Part shown: piece after piece, positions 18,231-26,016 of the stretch
Numbering within the stretch: the stretch's first letter is position 1
Layout: each line of letters starts with the position of its first letter
Origin: WHSW01 sp963742205
Lineage (GTDB): Bacteria; Actinomycetota; Thermoleophilia; Solirubrobacterales; 70-9
Direction: 5' to 3'
NCBI GenBank assembly: GCA_963742205.1
Contig: CAVUKZ010000004.1
Coordinates: 186,001-250,000, forward strand
Length of the DNA stretch: 64,000 nucleotides
The notes under the pieces: generated by a model
Told to the model about the DNA's origin: nothing
Databases searched by the model: none
The model's input: only the letters and a program-made list of their open reading frames with translations
Made by a program: the position numbers and the translations under genes

Positions 18231-18669
18231 GTGGCCGAGTCCGACCCATTCACCGTCGTCGACGCCGACCAGATCGACGACGTCTACGCCGGCAGCGACG
18301 TCCCGGGCGAGTTCCGCAGCCTCACCAAGGCGCTCGGCGCGGCGCAGGTCGCGATCACGCTGATCCGCGTTCCCCCGCACTGCGACTTCGAGCAGGGCAC
18401 CGGGCATCACCACGACGAGCTCGAGGAGCTCTACCTCGTCGGCGCGCGGCACGCTGACGATGCGCTTCGGCGACGAGATCCGGCGCGTCGGCGCCGGCTC
18501 GGTCGCCCGGGTCCCGCCGGCGACGGTGCGCTCGCACCGCAACGAGGGCGACGACGCCGGTCGAGCTCTGGGCGATCTCACGCACGAGCGACCGCGACGG
18601 CGGGACCAAGGTCGACGACTTCTGGGAGGCCTCCCCGACGCCCGCCAGCACCTCGACCCGTCGAACTGA
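18231..18669 (+). CDS. Cupin-domain protein, three frame changes
   Basis: Small single-domain cupin of ~145 residues when repaired. The metal motif is HHHDELEELYLV (residues ~61-72), followed by GTLTMRFGDEIRRVGAGSVARVPP and, later, WAISRTSDRDGGTKVDDFWEAS and DARQHLDPSN. The frame changes at about 18441 (+1), 18563 (+1) and 18622 (-1), and the last returns to the stop at 18669. Each segment is well conserved, so these look like sequencing indels. It is divergent from the YbhN-like gene, 53 nt away. Substrate is unknown. Confidence 0.72.
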
Positions 18670-18701
18670 AAGCGCCGACTCGTCGCTCCGGGACGCATAC
18701 G

Positions 18702-18769
18702 GTGCAAAAACGACGACTCGGCCTTATTGCACTCCCCGAACCCCGCGAATCTTTACATCATTTGATGTA
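18702..18769. promoter_or_regulatory. AT-rich gap with two inverted repeats upstream of WD40-like gene
   Basis: In a locally AT-rich stretch, GTGCAA (18702-18707) pairs with TTGCAC (18727-18732), and TACATCA-TT-TGATGTA forms a near-perfect palindrome at 18754-18769, 40 nt before GTG 18809. These look like operator sites for an unidentified regulator. The symmetry is seen directly; the role is inferred. Confidence 0.45.
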
Positions 18770-18808
18770 GAGGTTGCGCAGGTTCCGCGCGCTTGGCATG
18801 GTCGGCGC

Positions 18809-19810
18809 GTGGACGGGTGGGGTCGCAAGGTCGCTCTCGTGGCGGCGGTGACCGTCATCGCCGCCACGCTCGCGATCGTCGCCCTGGTGCCGAGCGGCGA
18901 CGACCCGAGCAGTGCGCGAGCGCCGGTCGCGCCCCATCGGGGGGCGGTGCTCGATGTGCGCGCGACGGCCGCGGCGATCAGCCCCGACGGCCGTCGGTGC
19001 GTGACCCTCGACCGGGCCGGCGGCACGAGCCTCTGGTCGTGCGCCGACGGCGAGCGGTTGCGCGAACGCCCGGGCCCCGCCGGCGGTACGAGGGCGAGCG
19101 TCTCCTACACCCGGGACGGCGTCGCGATCCTGACCTCGACGGGGGCAGGCGCGACGGTGCTCGATCCCCGTGACCTCGCGGTTGTGCGGCGCCTGCGGGG
19201 GCCGAGCAGAGAGCTCGTGCCCGCGATCAGCCCGTCGGGCGTCCACGCCCTGCGGCCGCTGTCGCCGCACACGGCGGCGATCGTCGACACCGCCGGCGGC
19301 CGGCGGATCGCCGCGCTCCGCCACATCCCGGACCTCGGGCGCGCGACGGTGGACTTCTCCGGCGACGACCGCGCGGTGGCGGTGATCACCAGGCCGCGGT
19401 CCTGGGCCACCGTCTTCGACGCCACCAACGGGGAGCCGTTGAACAGCTTCGCGCTCGAGGACACGAGCGCGCACGTCGACCTGAGCGCCGACGGGAAGCG
19501 CCTGCTGATCGCCGACGGGACGACGGTCCAGATCGTCGACGTCCTGACCGGAATCGAGCGCGAGAGCTTCAGCCCGCCCGGCCCGGTCTCGACCGGTTCG
19601 TTCGGCGTCAACGAGCGCTTCGTCGTCACCGGCGGCGCCGACGGGACCGTCTCCGTGTGGGACGCGGACACGGGCTCGCAGGTAGCCGAGTACGCGGGCG
19701 GGCCGGGGGCCGTCGCGTCAGCGACGCTCGCCGCGGACGGGCGGCTGCTCGTGGCGGGTCGGGGGGCCTCGCCGGTCGTGCTCGACTGCGCGGCCTGCGC
19801 GCGCGGTTAG
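18809..19810 (+). CDS. Membrane-anchored WD40-like beta-propeller protein
   Basis: 333-residue protein with one N-terminal helix (KVALVAAVTVIAATLAIVAL) and an outside beta-propeller. Blocks such as AAISPDGRRCVTLD, HVDLSADGKRLLIAD and VTGGADGTVSVWDADTG are WD40-type blades. Such propellers act as binding scaffolds; the partner is unknown. It starts at GTG 18809, preceded by the inverted repeats at 18702-18769. Confidence 0.78.
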   Translation: MDGWGRKVALVAAVTVIAATLAIVALVPSGDDPSSARAPVAPHRGAVLDVRATAAAISPDGRRCVTLDRAGGTSLWSCADGERLRERPGPAGGTRASVSYTRDGVAILTSTGAGATVLDPRDLAVVRRLRGPSRELVPAISPSGVHALRPLSPHTAAIVDTAGGRRIAALRHIPDLGRATVDFSGDDRAVAVITRPRSWATVFDATNGEPLNSFALEDTSAHVDLSADGKRLLIADGTTVQIVDVLTGIERESFSPPGPVSTGSFGVNERFVVTGGADGTVSVWDADTGSQVAEYAGGPGAVASATLAADGRLLVAGRGASPVVLDCAACARG

Positions 19811-19856
19811 GGGCGCTGTTTGAGCCCCCGGCGCTCGGGTAGCCGAGGACCAGGGG

Positions 19857-20099
19857 GTGGAGGAAGCGATCAGGAAGGCCTACATGCTCCGGGATGAGCT
19901 CAAGCCGCGGGTCAAGGAGACCAGCGGGCCGCACGACTGTCCGCAGCCGGGCGACTACCTCTGCAGCGAGCACGAGCTGTATCGGATCGAGCGGGTCCAG
20001 GGCGAGCGGGCGATGCTCGAGGACTGCCTGACCGAGGCGCTCGTCGACCTCCCGATCTCCGAGCTCAACGAGCTCAAGCCGGTTCGCCGCGGGCGCTGA
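19857..20099 (+). CDS. Conserved small protein of unknown function (80 aa)
   Basis: GTG 19857 starts MEEAIRKAYMLRDELKPRVK.., a charged soluble protein with two cysteines (HDCPQPGDYLC) that could bind a metal or form a disulfide. No known domain is recognised. It lies 37 nt upstream of the dipeptidase gene. Confidence 0.6.
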   Translation: MEEAIRKAYMLRDELKPRVKETSGPHDCPQPGDYLCSEHELYRIERVQGERAMLEDCLTEALVDLPISELNELKPVRRGR

Positions 20100-20135
20100 A
20101 CCGGCCGCCCCGCCCGGCGTTAGGGTGGAGGTGCC

Positions 20136-21392
20136 ATGGAGTCCGGCGAACCCCCGGCCGCAGTCGCGCCGATCGCCGACCTCCATTGCCATTACCCGAT
20201 GCACCTGCTCGCGCAGGACGAGGCGGTGCGGCGCCACCTGCCGACGCGTCGCGGCCGCGACGGCCCCGAGAACCTCACGCTCGAGTACGTGATCCGCGTC
20301 CGGCGGCACCCCGGGTTCGTCGCCAAGCTCCGCGCGCTCGTCGTCCTGATCGCGGCGCGGCTGCGGAACTTCGCCAGTTACGAGGACACCTGGCGAGTGG
20401 ACCTCGCCAAGCTGCGCCGCGGCGGCGTGCGCGTGGTCTGCTCGATGCTCTACCTGCCCTTCGCCGAGATCGGTGACGAGCGCGATGGTGATTTCGACGA
20501 GCTGCTCGCGCGCCTCGATCAGGTGGAGGACGAGGTCGCCGGACAGCCGCCCGGGGAACGCCCGGTGGTGGTCCGAGCCGAAGCGGACCTCGATCGGGCG
20601 TTGGCAGAGCGCCGAATCGCGATCCTCCACTGCATCGAGGGGGGCTTTCACCTCGGGCGCGACCGGAGCCAGATCTCCGAGCGGGTCGCGGAGCTCGCCC
20701 GCCGCGGGGTGGCGTACATCACGCTGGCCCATCTGATCTACCGCGGCGTGGCCACCAACGCGCCGGCGCTGCCGATGTTCACCGACCGCGAGTACGAGGC
20801 GATCTTCTGTCAGCCGGCGGGCGGCGCCCTGAGCCCGCTCGGCGAGCGCATCGTCCGGGCGATGTACGAGCACCGGATCCTGGTCGACATCAGCCACATG
20901 CGCAAGGACGCGATCGTGGAGACCTTCGAGCTGCTTCACCATCTGGATCGCGAGCGCGGTGCGCGGGCCGGCGACTACCCGGTGCTGGCGACCCACGCCG
21001 GCTACCGGTTTGGCGAGCAGAGCTACATGCTCGACGCGGACACGGTCCGCGCGGTCGCCGAGCGTGACGGGGTGGTTGGCCTGATCATGGCCCAGCACCA
21101 GCTGAACGACGGACTCGGCGTCGACGATCCAGATGACCCCGAGCGGACGATGCGCACGGTGTGCAGCCACATCGACGCGATCCGCGACCTCACGGGCTCG
21201 CTCGCTCACGTCGGGATCGGCTCCGACCTGGACGGGTTCATCAAGCCGACGATGGCGGGGATCGATGACGTCGACGATCTCGCCAAGTTCCGCGCGCCGC
21301 TCGCCGACGCCTATCCCGATGACGTCGACGCGATCCTGTCCGGCAACGCCGTGCGCGTGCTCCGGCGCGCCTACCGCGGCCGGCCGGGATGA
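20136..21392 (+). CDS. Membrane dipeptidase, peptidase family M19
   Basis: 418-residue renal-dipeptidase-like metalloenzyme, hydrolysing dipeptides (often with D-residues) using two zinc ions. Ligands are visible: DLHCHYPM (His-x-His) near residue 17, the bridging Glu in HCIEGGFHLG, His in DISHMRKDA and in LATHAGYRF, and Asp in GIGSDLDGF. There is no signal peptide. It overlaps the next gene by 4 nt (ATGA at 21389), so the two are translationally coupled. Confidence 0.9.
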   Translation: MESGEPPAAVAPIADLHCHYPMHLLAQDEAVRRHLPTRRGRDGPENLTLEYVIRVRRHPGFVAKLRALVVLIAARLRNFASYEDTWRVDLAKLRRGGVRVVCSMLYLPFAEIGDERDGDFDELLARLDQVEDEVAGQPPGERPVVVRAEADLDRALAERRIAILHCIEGGFHLGRDRSQISERVAELARRGVAYITLAHLIYRGVATNAPALPMFTDREYEAIFCQPAGGALSPLGERIVRAMYEHRILVDISHMRKDAIVETFELLHHLDRERGARAGDYPVLATHAGYRFGEQSYMLDADTVRAVAERDGVVGLIMAQHQLNDGLGVDDPDDPERTMRTVCSHIDAIRDLTGSLAHVGIGSDLDGFIKPTMAGIDDVDDLAKFRAPLADAYPDDVDAILSGNAVRVLRRAYRGRPG

Positions 21393-23173
21393 GCGCGAGC
21401 GGGCCCGCGCGCCCGGTCACGGAGGCCGAGCTGCGCTTCGACCGCCAGCCGATGGTCGACTGGCTGCGACCGACGTTCCTGCTTCGGGCCGGGCTCGAGG
21501 TCTTCCTCTCGGGACTGTTCGCCCGCTTCGCCGACAAGCGCGAGGTCGAGGCGGGGCTGACCGCCGAGCGCACCTACGTCGCCGATCGCGATGCCGACGG
21601 CGCACTGTGGATCGACTACGCCGCCGACGTCGGTGAGGGCTTCGACTCGACGTACACGGTGGCGCGGCTGCTCGCCGCGCCGTCGCTGCGCCTCGCGACC
21701 GCCGCCGGCGTGGAGGAGACCAGTCGCGGGCGGCTGCTCGTGCTCGGCGGCGACCAGGTCTACCCGTCGGCGAACTGGGACGCCTATCGGGACCGGTTCG
21801 TGGGTCCCTATCGGGCGGCCCTGCCGTTTGTCGCCGAGCCCGACGAGCCGCACGTGTACGCGATTCCCGGCAACCACGATTGGTACGACGGGCTGACGAG
21901 CTTCATGCGCCTTTTCTGTCAGGGCAACTGGATCGGGGGCTGGCGGACCCAGCAAGAGCGCAGCTACTTCGCCCTGCGGCTCTCCGATCGCTGGTGGCTC
22001 TGGGCGACCGACATCCAGTTCGACACTTACATCGACGGCCCGCAGCTTGCCTACTTCCGGGCCGCGAGCGACGAGCTGGACCGCGGCGACCGCGTGATCA
22101 TCGCGACGGCGAAGCCGAGCTGGACCGACGCTGAGCCCGATCCGGCGCCGAAGCTGATGAAGGCGGGATCGTGGGAGGCCCTGAGCTACATCGAGGAGGC
22201 GCTGGTGGCGAACGCCGGGGCCGAGGTCGCGTTGACGCTGTCCGGCGACAAGCACCACTACTCGCGCTATGAGCGCGAGACCCCGGGCAGCCCGAGGCAT
22301 CGGATCACCGCCGGCGGCGGCGGGGCCCACACCTCGACCACGCACGGCCTGCGCCCGCGCGTGGAGCTGACCGGCGCCCAGTCGGAGGCGACCACCGGGT
22401 ACGCGCTGCGGCGGGCCTCGCCCACGCGCGAGGAGTCGTATGAGCTCCGCAACCGGATCTTCGCGAGCGTCGCCCGCGTGCACACGCTCGGGATTCTGAT
22501 CGGCGCGATCTATGCGCTGCTCGCGGTGCTCGTGGCCGCCGGGCTCAAGGACCAGGCGACCGGGCTCGAGGCGAGCCTCGCGGGCCGCGGGCCGTGGGAG
22601 ATCGTTGGCGACGCGTTCACCGCCTGGAACGTGATCCTGATCGCGGTCCTGTCCGTGGGGCTGATCGCGTTCGCGAGCACCGAGGACTCCGAGCACCTCA
22701 GCAAGCGCGCAAAGCGCTGGCTGTTCGGCGGTGCGCACGCGGCCGCCCACATCGTGGCCGCGTTCGCACTGACGCTCCTCGCGCTCTGGCTGCTGCGCGA
22801 CTGGAGCGGCCCCGCCGCCGACGGGTTGGCGCTCGGCTGGATCGTCGCGGTGATCCTGTTCGCCGTCGGGTTCACGTACGGCCGGCTGGTCTTCGCGACC
22901 TACCTCTGGCTCGCCAATCGCAACGACGGCCGCCAGCACGCCACCGAGATCAACGGCGCCAACGCGAGCACCGACTACAAGAACTTCCTGCGCCTGCGCC
23001 TTGGCCCCGACGAGACGTTGACCGTCTATCCGGTCGGGATCCGGTCCTGCCCGGGCTGGAGGCTCGCCGGCGCGGACGGCGCGGACGGCGACGCGTGGTT
23101 CGAGCCGGAGGTCGGCCAGGCGCAGCCGGAGCCCAGGCTGATCGAGGAGCCGATCTCGATCCCGGCCGACTAG
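21389..23173 (+). CDS. Metallophosphoesterase with C-terminal transmembrane region
   Basis: 594-residue protein. The N-terminal half is a calcineurin-like phosphoesterase: LVLGGDQVYPSANWDAY, AIPGNHDWYDG and LSGDKHHYSRY are the metal-binding blocks. The C-terminal half has four hydrophobic helices (e.g. TLGILIGAIYALLAVLVAAG, VILIAVLSVGLIAFAS), so the enzyme is membrane-tethered. Substrate is unknown; such proteins act on phospholipid heads, nucleotides or phosphoproteins. It is coupled to the M19 dipeptidase, and its TAG is shared within CTAG with the convergent STAS gene. Confidence 0.88.
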   Translation: MSASGPARPVTEAELRFDRQPMVDWLRPTFLLRAGLEVFLSGLFARFADKREVEAGLTAERTYVADRDADGALWIDYAADVGEGFDSTYTVARLLAAPSLRLATAAGVEETSRGRLLVLGGDQVYPSANWDAYRDRFVGPYRAALPFVAEPDEPHVYAIPGNHDWYDGLTSFMRLFCQGNWIGGWRTQQERSYFALRLSDRWWLWATDIQFDTYIDGPQLAYFRAASDELDRGDRVIIATAKPSWTDAEPDPAPKLMKAGSWEALSYIEEALVANAGAEVALTLSGDKHHYSRYERETPGSPRHRITAGGGGAHTSTTHGLRPRVELTGAQSEATTGYALRRASPTREESYELRNRIFASVARVHTLGILIGAIYALLAVLVAAGLKDQATGLEASLAGRGPWEIVGDAFTAWNVILIAVLSVGLIAFASTEDSEHLSKRAKRWLFGGAHAAAHIVAAFALTLLALWLLRDWSGPAADGLALGWIVAVILFAVGFTYGRLVFATYLWLANRNDGRQHATEINGANASTDYKNFLRLRLGPDETLTVYPVGIRSCPGWRLAGADGADGDAWFEPEVGQAQPEPRLIEEPISIPAD

Positions 23174-23514
23174 GCGTCGTCGCCGAGCTCGAGCACCGAT
23201 CCGAGGCCGGTGATCTCGAGCACCTCGGCTACCTGCCCGCGAGCGTTTCGCCAGACGATCTCGGTCTCGGTCTGGTCGAGCTGGTGGAAGCGCACCAGGG
23301 ACCGCAGGCCGGTGGAGTCGATGAACTCGAGCCCGGCGAGGTCCACGACGAGCCGCCCGTCGGTCGCCTCGAGGGCGGTCGCCAGCGCCTCCTCGAGCTG
23401 TTGCGCGTTTGACATGTCGACCTCGCCCGAGAGCTCGAGGATCGACTCATCGGCGCCCGCTTGCCGGGCGACGCGCAACATGGCCATGTCGCCTGAGGTC
23501 TGCTCGTCTCCCAT
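23170..23514 (-). CDS. STAS-domain anti-sigma factor antagonist (SpoIIAA/RsbV-like)
   Basis: ~114-residue STAS protein. 'LELSGEVDMSNAQQLEEAL' and the phospho-switch segment VVDLAGLEFIDSTGLRSLV (Ser-Thr at the usual site) are clear. It is predicted to bind an anti-sigma kinase when unphosphorylated. I prefer ATG 23514 to an upstream TTG at 23529. It lies 21 nt downstream of the HATPase gene, forming a partner-switch pair without an adjacent sigma factor. Confidence 0.88.
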   Translation of the reverse strand: MGDEQTSGDMAMLRVARQAGADESILELSGEVDMSNAQQLEEALATALEATDGRLVVDLAGLEFIDSTGLRSLVRFHQLDQTETEIVWRNARGQVAEVLEITGLGSVLELGDDA

Positions 23515-23535
23515 GGGTTCTGCCCCCAAAGCAGC

Positions 23536-23922
23536 CTAGTGATGGTGTGGGATCTCCGCCTCGGGCTGGTTGAGCTCGAACAGCACACGGCCGGTGCCCG
23601 CGGGGTTGACCCAGCGCCTGCAGAGAGCGTCGACGATCTGGAGCCCCAGGCGGCGCCCGGCGAGCGCATGCCGGCGGTCGATCGCGGCCCCGCCGTCGCC
23701 GGCGTCGGCGACCTCGCCACGGACGGTGGCTCCGGAGACCTCGACCCGGACGCGGATCGTCTCGTCGGGCCCGTGCTTGACGGCGTTGGTGACGAGCTCG
23801 GTGACCACCACCTGCAGGTCCCGGTAGCTGATCGCGGGCAACGAGTCGGCGAATCGACTCGCGAGGGCACGGGCCCGTGCCGGAGCCTCAGGACGTGGTT
23901 CGAGCGCCGTTTCGAGCTGCAT
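23536..23922 (-). CDS. Anti-sigma-type serine kinase (HATPase, RsbW/SpoIIAB-like)
   Basis: 128-residue GHKL ATPase. The N-box is VVVTELVTNAVKHG (residues ~40-53), the G1-like box is VADAGDGG, and the G2-like box is GRRLGLQIVDAL. This single-domain type phosphorylates STAS antagonists or binds a sigma factor. It is followed by the STAS gene, its probable partner. The C-terminal HHH is unremarkable. Confidence 0.87.
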   Translation of the reverse strand: MQLETALEPRPEAPARARALASRFADSLPAISYRDLQVVVTELVTNAVKHGPDETIRVRVEVSGATVRGEVADAGDGGAAIDRRHALAGRRLGLQIVDALCRRWVNPAGTGRVLFELNQPEAEIPHHH

Positions 23923-23982
23923 ATCGTGGTGCTACCCGCGATTTGGCGTCTCAAAAGGTGCCCGCGGCCAGACAGCGCCCGG

Positions 23983-24852
23983 TCACAGGCGCGAGCGCAG
24001 TGGCTGGCGCAGCCACCAGCGGCGGTCGAGCTCGTAGCCCGTGTCCACGAGCGTCGCGCCGGCGATCCGCTCGAACCGGCGCGCATCGCGGATCCCAAAC
24101 CGTTCCCGCCATTCGCCGACCCGCCCCGCCCGGATCGGCAGCCCGGCGCCGCTCGGGCGCTCGCCGCGCTCGATGTCCGTCACGGCGAGCGCATCGTCGA
24201 TCTCCGCCGCGGTGGCCACGATCCCACAATGCGCGTAGAGCGCCGCGCAGGCGCTCACGGGCTCGGCTCGCAGGTGCTCGTAGCGGAGGTCGAGCAGCCG
24301 CTCGCCAAGCGCCGGTGCCGCCGCGGCGGCGAGCGCCAACCCGGTGTTCCACGAGCGCGCGGCCTCGACCAGGACCGCCTCCGTGTCGTCGGCTCCGAAC
24401 CCGGACCACGAGCGGCGCGCCTCGATCAGCGAGACGGCGACGTCGCGCCCGTCACGCACCACGTTGACGAATCGAGCCTCCGGCAGGATCTCGGCGATCA
24501 GTTCCAGCTCGTGCAGGTGCCACGGGCTCTTCTCGACGACGTAGCGCGTGCCCGTGGGTACGCCCGCGCGCAGCCAGCGCCCCGCGATGTCGCGGACCTC
24601 GTCCATCAGCTCCTCCCGCGTGAACAGCCGCCCGAGCCCGGGAGGCGCTGGGGCGGGGGCGTCGTCGCCGTGCGCTGGCGGAACCGGGCGAAAGAACGCG
24701 CCCAGCCCCACCCGGCCCGAGAACATGTAGGTCTCGAGGAGCGGGAAGGCATCGGCGTGCGCGGCGAGCAGCCGCTGCACCCAGGTCGTCCCCGAGCGCG
24801 GGACCCCGACCACGAAGATCGGCGTCAGCGAGGTTTCGGCGCGTGCGGCCAC
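23983..24852 (-). CDS. PAPS-dependent sulfotransferase family protein
   Basis: 289-residue sulfotransferase. The 5'-phosphosulfate loop VVGVPRSGTTWVQRLL (residues ~13-28) and the 3'-phosphate segment RFVNVVRDGRDVAVSLIEAR (~140) are present. It transfers sulfate from PAPS to an unknown acceptor, possibly a wall glycan or lipid. It is followed by the STAS/HATPase pair, with no evident functional tie. Confidence 0.87.
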   Translation of the reverse strand: MAARAETSLTPIFVVGVPRSGTTWVQRLLAAHADAFPLLETYMFSGRVGLGAFFRPVPPAHGDDAPAPAPPGLGRLFTREELMDEVRDIAGRWLRAGVPTGTRYVVEKSPWHLHELELIAEILPEARFVNVVRDGRDVAVSLIEARRSWSGFGADDTEAVLVEAARSWNTGLALAAAAAPALGERLLDLRYEHLRAEPVSACAALYAHCGIVATAAEIDDALAVTDIERGERPSGAGLPIRAGRVGEWRERFGIRDARRFERIAGATLVDTGYELDRRWWLRQPLRSRL

Positions 24853-24911
24853 GCCGGCGCATTGTGCCTTGCCCCTGGACGGCCCGGGACGGCGCGGTTA
24901 GAGTCCAGGTC

Positions 24912-25403
24912 GTGTCGAGGCAGGAGGCAGTTGCGGCGTTCCTCGAGGGGAGGATCAGCCGGCGGACATTGATTCGCCAGCTGGTTGCCGGCGGCGTGTC
25001 GATGGGGGCGGCGGCCTCGTACGCGGCCGCGCTCGACCCCGAGACCGCGCACGGCGCCGTCGCGGCGGCGCCCGACGACCTCTATCCGCTGGTGACGATC
25101 AAGTTCGACACGCCGAGCCTCGCCTACGTGGTCAACAACGGCCGGCTGAAGCTGACCGTCAGCTGCGGTGAGGAGATCGGCCTGAACTTTGCCGCCTTCG
25201 TCCGCGTCGGCACCGGACTGAAGCTGATCGGGACCCGGTTCATGGCCCAGTTCTTGACGGCCGCAGGCACGCGGAGCTTCGTGATGACGGTGGACCCGAC
25301 CCTGCTGCAGGGCAAGCACACGGCGTCGATCCACATCCAGGCGACCGGCAGCGATCAAGAGGGCTACGGCGCGGTCGCCTCGGCGAGCACCGTTCTCCGT
25401 TAG
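24912..25403 (+). CDS. Exported protein of unknown function with Tat-like signal
   Basis: 163 residues from GTG 24912. 'SRRTLIRQLVAGGVSMGAAA' near residues 18-37 resembles a twin-arginine export signal. The mature part contains mostly beta-type sequence (LYPLVTIKFDTPSLAYVVNN). No domain is recognised. It ends at 25403, immediately before the deacetylase reading. Confidence 0.65.
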   Translation: MSRQEAVAAFLEGRISRRTLIRQLVAGGVSMGAAASYAAALDPETAHGAVAAAPDDLYPLVTIKFDTPSLAYVVNNGRLKLTVSCGEEIGLNFAAFVRVGTGLKLIGTRFMAQFLTAAGTRSFVMTVDPTLLQGKHTASIHIQATGSDQEGYGAVASASTVLR

Positions 25404-25404
25404 G

Positions 25405-26016
25405 GAATCGCGCCCGATCCGCTTCGCCCCGGGTCGCCCGCGCCCCGAGGTCGCGCTGACCTTCGACGACGGACCGGGCCCGGCGACCCCTGAGCTCCTG
25501 GCGGCGCTGGAGCGCCTGCGGGCGCCCGCGACGTTCTTCGTGGTCGGCTCGCGCATCGCGCCGCGGGCGGCGGAGATCGCCGCGGCCGCCGCCGCCGGTC
25601 ACGAGATCGGCACCCACTCGTGGAGCCACGCGCGGCTCTCGCGGCGGCCCGTGCGCGCCTGGGTCGAGCTCGTCCGCAGCTCCCGGGCTCTGGCGGCGAG
25701 CGGAGCGCCGCGCCCGCGGCTCTTCCGCCCGCCGTACCTCGACTGGTCGCGGTCGCTCGGCGTCGCCGGGGCCGTGGCCGGAATGCGACCGGTGGGCTGG
25801 GACGTCGACCCGCGCGATTGGGAGGCCGACGACCCGGACGAGATCATCGGCCGGGTCTACGACGACGCGTCAGGTGGGTCGATCGTCCTCCTTCACGACC
25901 GCCCCGACTGCCGGGCCACCCTCGAGGCCCTGCCCGCGATCGTCGAGGGGTTGCGCGACCTCGGCCTGCGACCGGTCACGGTCAGCGAGCTGCTGGCGTC
26001 CCCGACCGCGGGCTGA
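25405..26016 (+). CDS. Polysaccharide deacetylase (NodB-like), start unresolved
   Basis: ~200-residue carbohydrate esterase 4 enzyme, which removes N- or O-acetyl groups from a glycan such as peptidoglycan. The motif-1 Asp pair is in LTFDDGPGP, the metal His pair in GTHSWSHARL, 'LFRPPYLD' is motif 3 and IVLLHDR motif 5. Coding begins at or before 25405 (ESRPIRFAPGRPRPEVALTF), but no ATG, GTG or TTG exists in this frame before the first catalytic motif; GTG 25540 would cut it off. A frame change or a non-standard start is likely. It has no signal peptide as read. Confidence 0.8.
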   Translation, partial: ESRPIRFAPGRPRPEVALTFDDGPGPATPELLAALERLRAPATFFVVGSRIAPRAAEIAAAAAAGHEIGTHSWSHARLSRRPVRAWVELVRSSRALAASGAPRPRLFRPPYLDWSRSLGVAGAVAGMRPVGWDVDPRDWEADDPDEIIGRVYDDASGGSIVLLHDRPDCRATLEALPAIVEGLRDLGLRPVTVSELLASPTAG

